A stretch of 64,000 nt of DNA from Sipunculus nudus (taxonomy: Eukaryota; Annelida; Sipuncula; Golfingiida; Sipunculidae), in contig CM049306.1 in the NCBI GenBank assembly GCA_026874595.1, positions 35,914,019 to 35,978,018 of the forward strand, in the 5' to 3' direction. The notes below the pieces were generated by a model. The model saw nothing but the letters and a program-made list of their open reading frames with translations, did not search any database and was not told the origin of the DNA. Each line of letters opens with the position of its first letter. Positions within the stretch are counted from its first letter, which is position 1. Made by a program: the position numbers and the translations under genes. Positions 60,145 through 64,000 of this stretch are shown one piece after another.

Positions 60145-61097
60145 ATGTCGGAGGCTGCAGTCTACACCTGTTAGATTAGTGTACGCCCCTCGTAGGTTAG
60201 AACATTACTCTGGAAAAACCGGAACTTTAGACGATTGGGTGGTACAGGCCCGAGATGCCTTGCATGCTCAGGGGTTAGAAGGACAACCCGCAGCAGATTA
60301 TCTACTTGCACATTTAGAGGGCGCTGCACGGAGAGAAGTTAAGTACTCAGAGCCTGATGAGCGTAATACGGCTACAGGCGTAATCAATATTTTGAAAGAT
60401 GCTTTCGGTGAAAGACTCTGAGAATGAATTATTAGATGCATTTTGTGCCCGTAGACAACATTGCAGAGAGTCCCTGCGTGACTTTTCACATGAACTGATG
60501 GCTCTTCTTTATCGTGCTTTCAGCATTAACGATAAGATTTTGCCAAACAAAGATCATGCTTTAAGAGATCAGTTTATTGAAAAACTGCGTGACAGTACTT
60601 TGAGTAATATATTAAGACTTGCTGTTTGGGAGAACCCTAGTAAATCCTTTAAGGAAGTACGGCAACAAGCTTTATTATGGACTGGCGAAGGTTTAGACAC
60701 CAAACCTAAGAAAAGAGCAGAAGCAGGTTCAGTTGATACACTTACTGAAGTGACGCATACTGTGAAAGATACCAAGGAATCCGAACTGACAAAGAGACTG
60801 GAAGAAGTGCTCACTGTGCAAAAGAAGCAACAAGAAATTATTGAAAGTCAACAAAAGATGTTGGATCGACTGATATCGCTACAGGCGAATGGTATGAACC
60901 CTAGTAAACAGCAACTGCAAGTACCCCAACAGAGGATGAAAGGTCCTTGCTTTCATTGTGGTAAATTGGGACACCTGAAACGTGACTGCTGGATTCTCAG
61001 GAGTGAGAGAAAAAAGAAAACGGTAACAGATCCCCCAACTGCAGTTAATGATAGTGTACAAGGAGTTTCCATGAAGGAACAAACTAGCAAATCCTGA
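60145..61097 (+). pseudogene. gag of the Ty3/gypsy-type element, frameshifted
   Basis: The likely start is ATG 60145 (MSEAAV), which meets a stop at 60172. Gag-like sequence continues in a second frame (60178-60421; DDWVVQARDAL, ending in a stop) and a third (from about 60418 to TGA 61095; helical capsid-like region with FIEKLRDSTLSNILRLAVW). Near the end a CCHC zinc knuckle, CFHCGKLGHLKRDC (60948-60989), marks the nucleocapsid part, preceded by a Gln/Lys-rich coiled-coil-like stretch. At least two frame breaks make this copy non-functional as read, unless they are sequencing errors. Confidence 0.75.
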
Positions 61098-61461
61098 AGT
61101 GCTAGATCGAACTGTTGCAGACAGAATTACTGTAAATTGTGTTTTCGGACAGGTAACTGTGCCGTGTCTATTAGACACTGGGTCGCAGGTGACAATCATA
61201 ACTGAATCGTTTGCCAGAGACCACTTACATATACAGGAAAGTGATGTGGTTGATACTAACAACTGGCTAGAGCTGTCAGCAGCCAATGGACTCGAGATAC
61301 CTTATGTTGGTTTGATTATTGTCTATGTTCATATTTTTGGTTCAGACATTCTAGAAGTTGGAATATTAGTTCTTAAAGATTCTGTAGTTAGAGACGCTAC
61401 ACACAGTAGTCCAGGAGTAATTGGCATGAATGTGCTTAGGAGAATATTGGGAAAAACTTAA
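61075..61461 (+). pseudogene. Retroviral-type aspartic protease domain
   Basis: The frame opens before the gag stop and overlaps it, in the +1 frame relative to gag. Its active-site triad region is CLLDTGSQVTII (about 61167-61202), and a later GVIGMNVL matches the second conserved protease segment (hydrophobic-G-x-x). The frame ends at TAA 61459-61461. The RT part continues in the next (+1) frame, overlapping from about 61430. The element's polyprotein would be cleaved by this enzyme. Confidence 0.75.
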
Positions 61462-62930
61462 ACAGTTTGGAGCAGAAAAGAAAGAGAGCTCAAGTGTCAA
61501 CCTAGGTTTTGTCAAGGTGGCAGGACCACATGGAGTAGTTATACCGCCGAACAGTGTATCTTCTTGTAGGATTATTAGTAGGGTGAAGGGTGGAGTAGCT
61601 GTGGTAGAGCCTCTTAACCATCAGTTACCAGGGATAGTTCTTGCGGCAAGAACTATTGTTGGTTCTTCGTCCGACCATTTGTATGTGCATGTAGCTAATC
61701 CTAGTTCTAGAGATGTATATTTGAAACCGGGTCAGAGGATAGGTACACTCCAGAAACCTGATGAAATCATAGAGTTAGGCAAGCAAGTAGCCGTAGAGCT
61801 TGTACCTAGTGGTGAACAGGGTAAGGTCAGGGTTCAATGTCAAAGTTGTGTTGGCAATGCGTCGGATGTTCCGTCAGTTGATTTATCAAGCTTTCCTGGA
61901 ACCGAGGAAGAGCGTGAAAAGGCCCATGCCTTACTGAAGAAACACAGTCATATTTTTCTGCGCGATGACGCACCACTACAGTGCACTAGTACATTGCAGC
62001 ATAGGATCCATACTGTGGATGAAGTGCCGATTGCACAACCGTACAGAAGAATACCGCCACATCTGTACAAGGAAGTAGAAGCTCACCTGAAAGATCTCCT
62101 AGCAAGAGGAATAATAAGAGAGAGTAAAGCAAGTTATGCATTACCAATAGTCATCCTCAGAAAAAAAATCAGGAGACTTACGGATCTGTATCGACTACAG
62201 AAACTGAACAAGAAAATAAGACGAGACGTGTACCCACTACCTCGAATCGATGAGTCCTTAGAGACTTTAGCAGGATCAAAAATGTTTAGTACTCTGGACT
62301 TATGTGCAGCCTACAATCAGATTGAAGTACATCCAGATGATGTTGAAAAGACTGCATTTACCACTCCAATGGGATTGTTTGAGGCGGTACGTATGCCTTT
62401 TGGACTGGCGAATGCGCCGGCTATGTTCCAAAGACTAATGAATCGTGTTTTTCAAGGAGATATTTACCAACACATGCTTGTATATTTAGATGATATTATC
62501 ATCTACAGTAAAACAGTCGAAGATCATGTCGAAAGACTGGATTTAGTTTTCTCAAAGCTGGCAGAACACAACTTGCAACTGAAAGCAGAAAATGTAAATT
62601 GTTCAGAGAACAAGTAAATTTTCTGGGTCATGTTATCACCAAATAAGGGATTAAGACCGATCCAAAGAAAACTGAAGCTGTACAAAAATGGCCTAGACCA
62701 CGAACGTTGAAGGAACTCCGTAGCTTAACAGGTTTTGCCTCCTACTATAGAAATTTATCAAAGGATTTGCGCAGATTACAGCTCCATTACATCAGCTTGT
62801 TGGCGAGTTAGCTGCACAGAAACGAGGAAAGTCAGTGCAAATAAAAGAATTGTGGAATGAGTCCCATGAAGAGGCATTTACAAAATTGAAACAGGAGTTC
62901 ACTCATGCACCAGTAGGGATACCCATATTT
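61430..62930 (+). pseudogene. Reverse transcriptase of the Ty3/gypsy-type element, broken
   Basis: Open to 62617. Contains the RT palm: MFSTLDLCAAYNQIEV, the AFTTPMGLFEAVRMPFGL segment, NAPAMFQRLMN and catalytic LVYLDDIIIYS (YLDD at about 62489-62500). The first catalytic Asp is in TLDLCAAY. The homology then changes frame within an A-run at about 62590. An in-frame TAA at 62644-62646 sits where related elements have a sense codon, and further frame changes occur at about 62752 and 62915 (thumb/connection; LRSLTGFASYYR visible). The RT cannot be made as one chain from this copy. Confidence 0.85.
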
Positions 62931-64000
62931 TGATAAGCTATTTATTCTTGAGACCGATGCGTCGCATATGGGTCTCGGAGCTATATTGTCGCAAGAACAA
63001 GAAGGAAAGCTCAGAGTAATTGCCTACGCAAGCCGAGGTTTGCGAAAGTCAGAACGTAATCAAGACAATTATAGTTCCATGAAACCAGAGCTTCTAGCTG
63101 TCAAGTGGGCAGTGGTAGATAAGTTCAGAGAAAATCTACAGGGTGCGTTTTCCACGGTGGTAACTGACAACAACCCACTTCCTTATTTAATGACCAAAGC
63201 TAAGATAAGTGCTGTTGAGCTGAGATGGGCCGCAGCCTTAGCAAGTTTTAACTTCCAATTCCAGTACAGAGCAGGGAAGCATAAGGGAAGTGCCGATGCC
63301 CTTTCACGGTTAACTGAGCGACCTTGGGAAAAGATGGAGTCAGAAGAATCCTCGTCACAGTTATGTGCAAGAGCAAGTAATTCATCAGCCTTACTAGTTG
63401 AACTTCAAGTGAAAATTGGAAGTGAGAGATGTACTGAGCAGGGTGACAATGCTAGTTTTAATGTTGGACTTGACACAATCGAAGTCGGAGCCACTTCCAT
63501 GCCTATTCTATCACATGAAGAGATAGCAGTTATGCAACATGCAGATCCAGTGATTGGATCAGTCCACAAGTGTTTTGACACAGGTAAGAAACCCACACTA
63601 AGAGAGAGAAAGCAACCTCCAAAAGAAATGCAACTCTTATACCGACAATGGGATAGATTTAAAATAGACCAAGGAGTGTTGTATCATGTTATACAAGATC
63701 CGGTTATGGGAAAAGTGAAACAGATAGTGTTACCTCAAGTTTTGAAACAGAAGATGTTAAAATGTTTTCATGATGATAGAGGTCATCAGGGTGTTGATAG
63801 AACTTTAGCGCTTTTGCGAGCAAAATGTTATTGGTCTCATATGGAGAAGGAGATCAGAGACTACATAGGTTGCTGTGAACGCTGTGTTTTGTCTAAAGAG
63901 GTCAAAGTTCATACACCCTTTGGTACAATACAAGCTACACGACCACTAGAAGTCGTAGCTATGGACTTCACCATACTTGAAAAAGCTACAGATGGTAGAG
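62917..64000 (+). CDS. RNase H and start of integrase, open to window end
   Basis: A single frame is open for 361 codons to the edge. The RNase H segment includes FILETDASHMGLGAILSQ (first acidic residue), SSMKPELLAVKWAV (conserved Glu) and VVTDNNPLPYL (third Asp). A tether with ADALSRL follows. The integrase begins with the HHCC zinc-binding pattern, HDDRGH...CCERC (about 63768-63888), and the first catalytic Asp lies in VVAMDFT near 63960. The order RT-RNase H-integrase defines the Ty3/gypsy (Metaviridae) group. The rest of the integrase and the 3' LTR are outside the window. This segment is intact, but depends on the broken upstream frames. Confidence 0.85.

Noticed and set aside
61449-61455. 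GGGAAAA as a -1 slippery heptamer between protease and RT
   Set aside because: It is in the right register, but the RT frame is +1 relative to the protease frame, so a -1 slip would not reach it.

Overview
The window is eukaryotic and repeat-rich: AT-rich, with coding exons flanked by GT/GC...AG splice sites and long introns, and with LTR, hAT-like, pogo/Tigger-like and unclassified repeats. Motifs such as runs of GTCCGTCCGTCGTCC and hairpins around AGCTCA...TGAGCT are, to my knowledge, common in mollusc and other lophotrochozoan genomes. I infer a marine invertebrate, most likely a mollusc, but cannot name the species.

The one clearly complete gene is on the plus strand, 23258-40464: QNG1 (queuosine 5'-phosphate N-glycosylase/hydrolase, C9orf64/DUF2419 family). 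It has nine coding exons that sum to 346 codons in one frame. Its introns hold a 795-bp tandem duplication with an LTR insertion, a 145-bp array, a 33-bp minisatellite with 429-bp higher-order periodicity, a ~150-bp array, a dispersed ~1-kb repeat and a 14-copy 124-bp array. Intron 8 uses a GC donor.

Divergent from QNG1, on the minus strand, a first coding exon (20552-20634) has a short uORF and ETS/CCAAT-like promoter motifs. A second minus-strand exon at 277-402 matches it in splice phase. Together they read like the start of an RRM-type RNA-binding protein with a ~20-kb intron, but this join is inference.

The left 9.5 kb is repeat: a ~330-bp tandem family whose units carry CTCF-like motifs, and a ~149-bp array split by a ~4.6-kb insertion. 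A shorter relative of that insertion lies at 11051-12685, a hairpin cluster precedes it, and a MITE-like element with a clean target-site duplication is at 15741-16602.

Right of QNG1 are a decayed pogo/Tigger-like transposon (43612-44966), inverted copies of the hairpin-ended repeat family (45.4-49.3 kb), three minus-strand exon remnants of an SLC2A13-like (myo-inositol/sugar) transporter (51.3-54.2 kb), a decayed LINE ORF1-like fragment (56.4-57.1 kb), and a broken Ty3/gypsy LTR retrotransposon that enters at 58349 and runs off the end. Its LTR, tRNA-Leu-type primer site, gag, protease, RT, RNase H and start of integrase are present, interrupted by several frameshifts and a stop.
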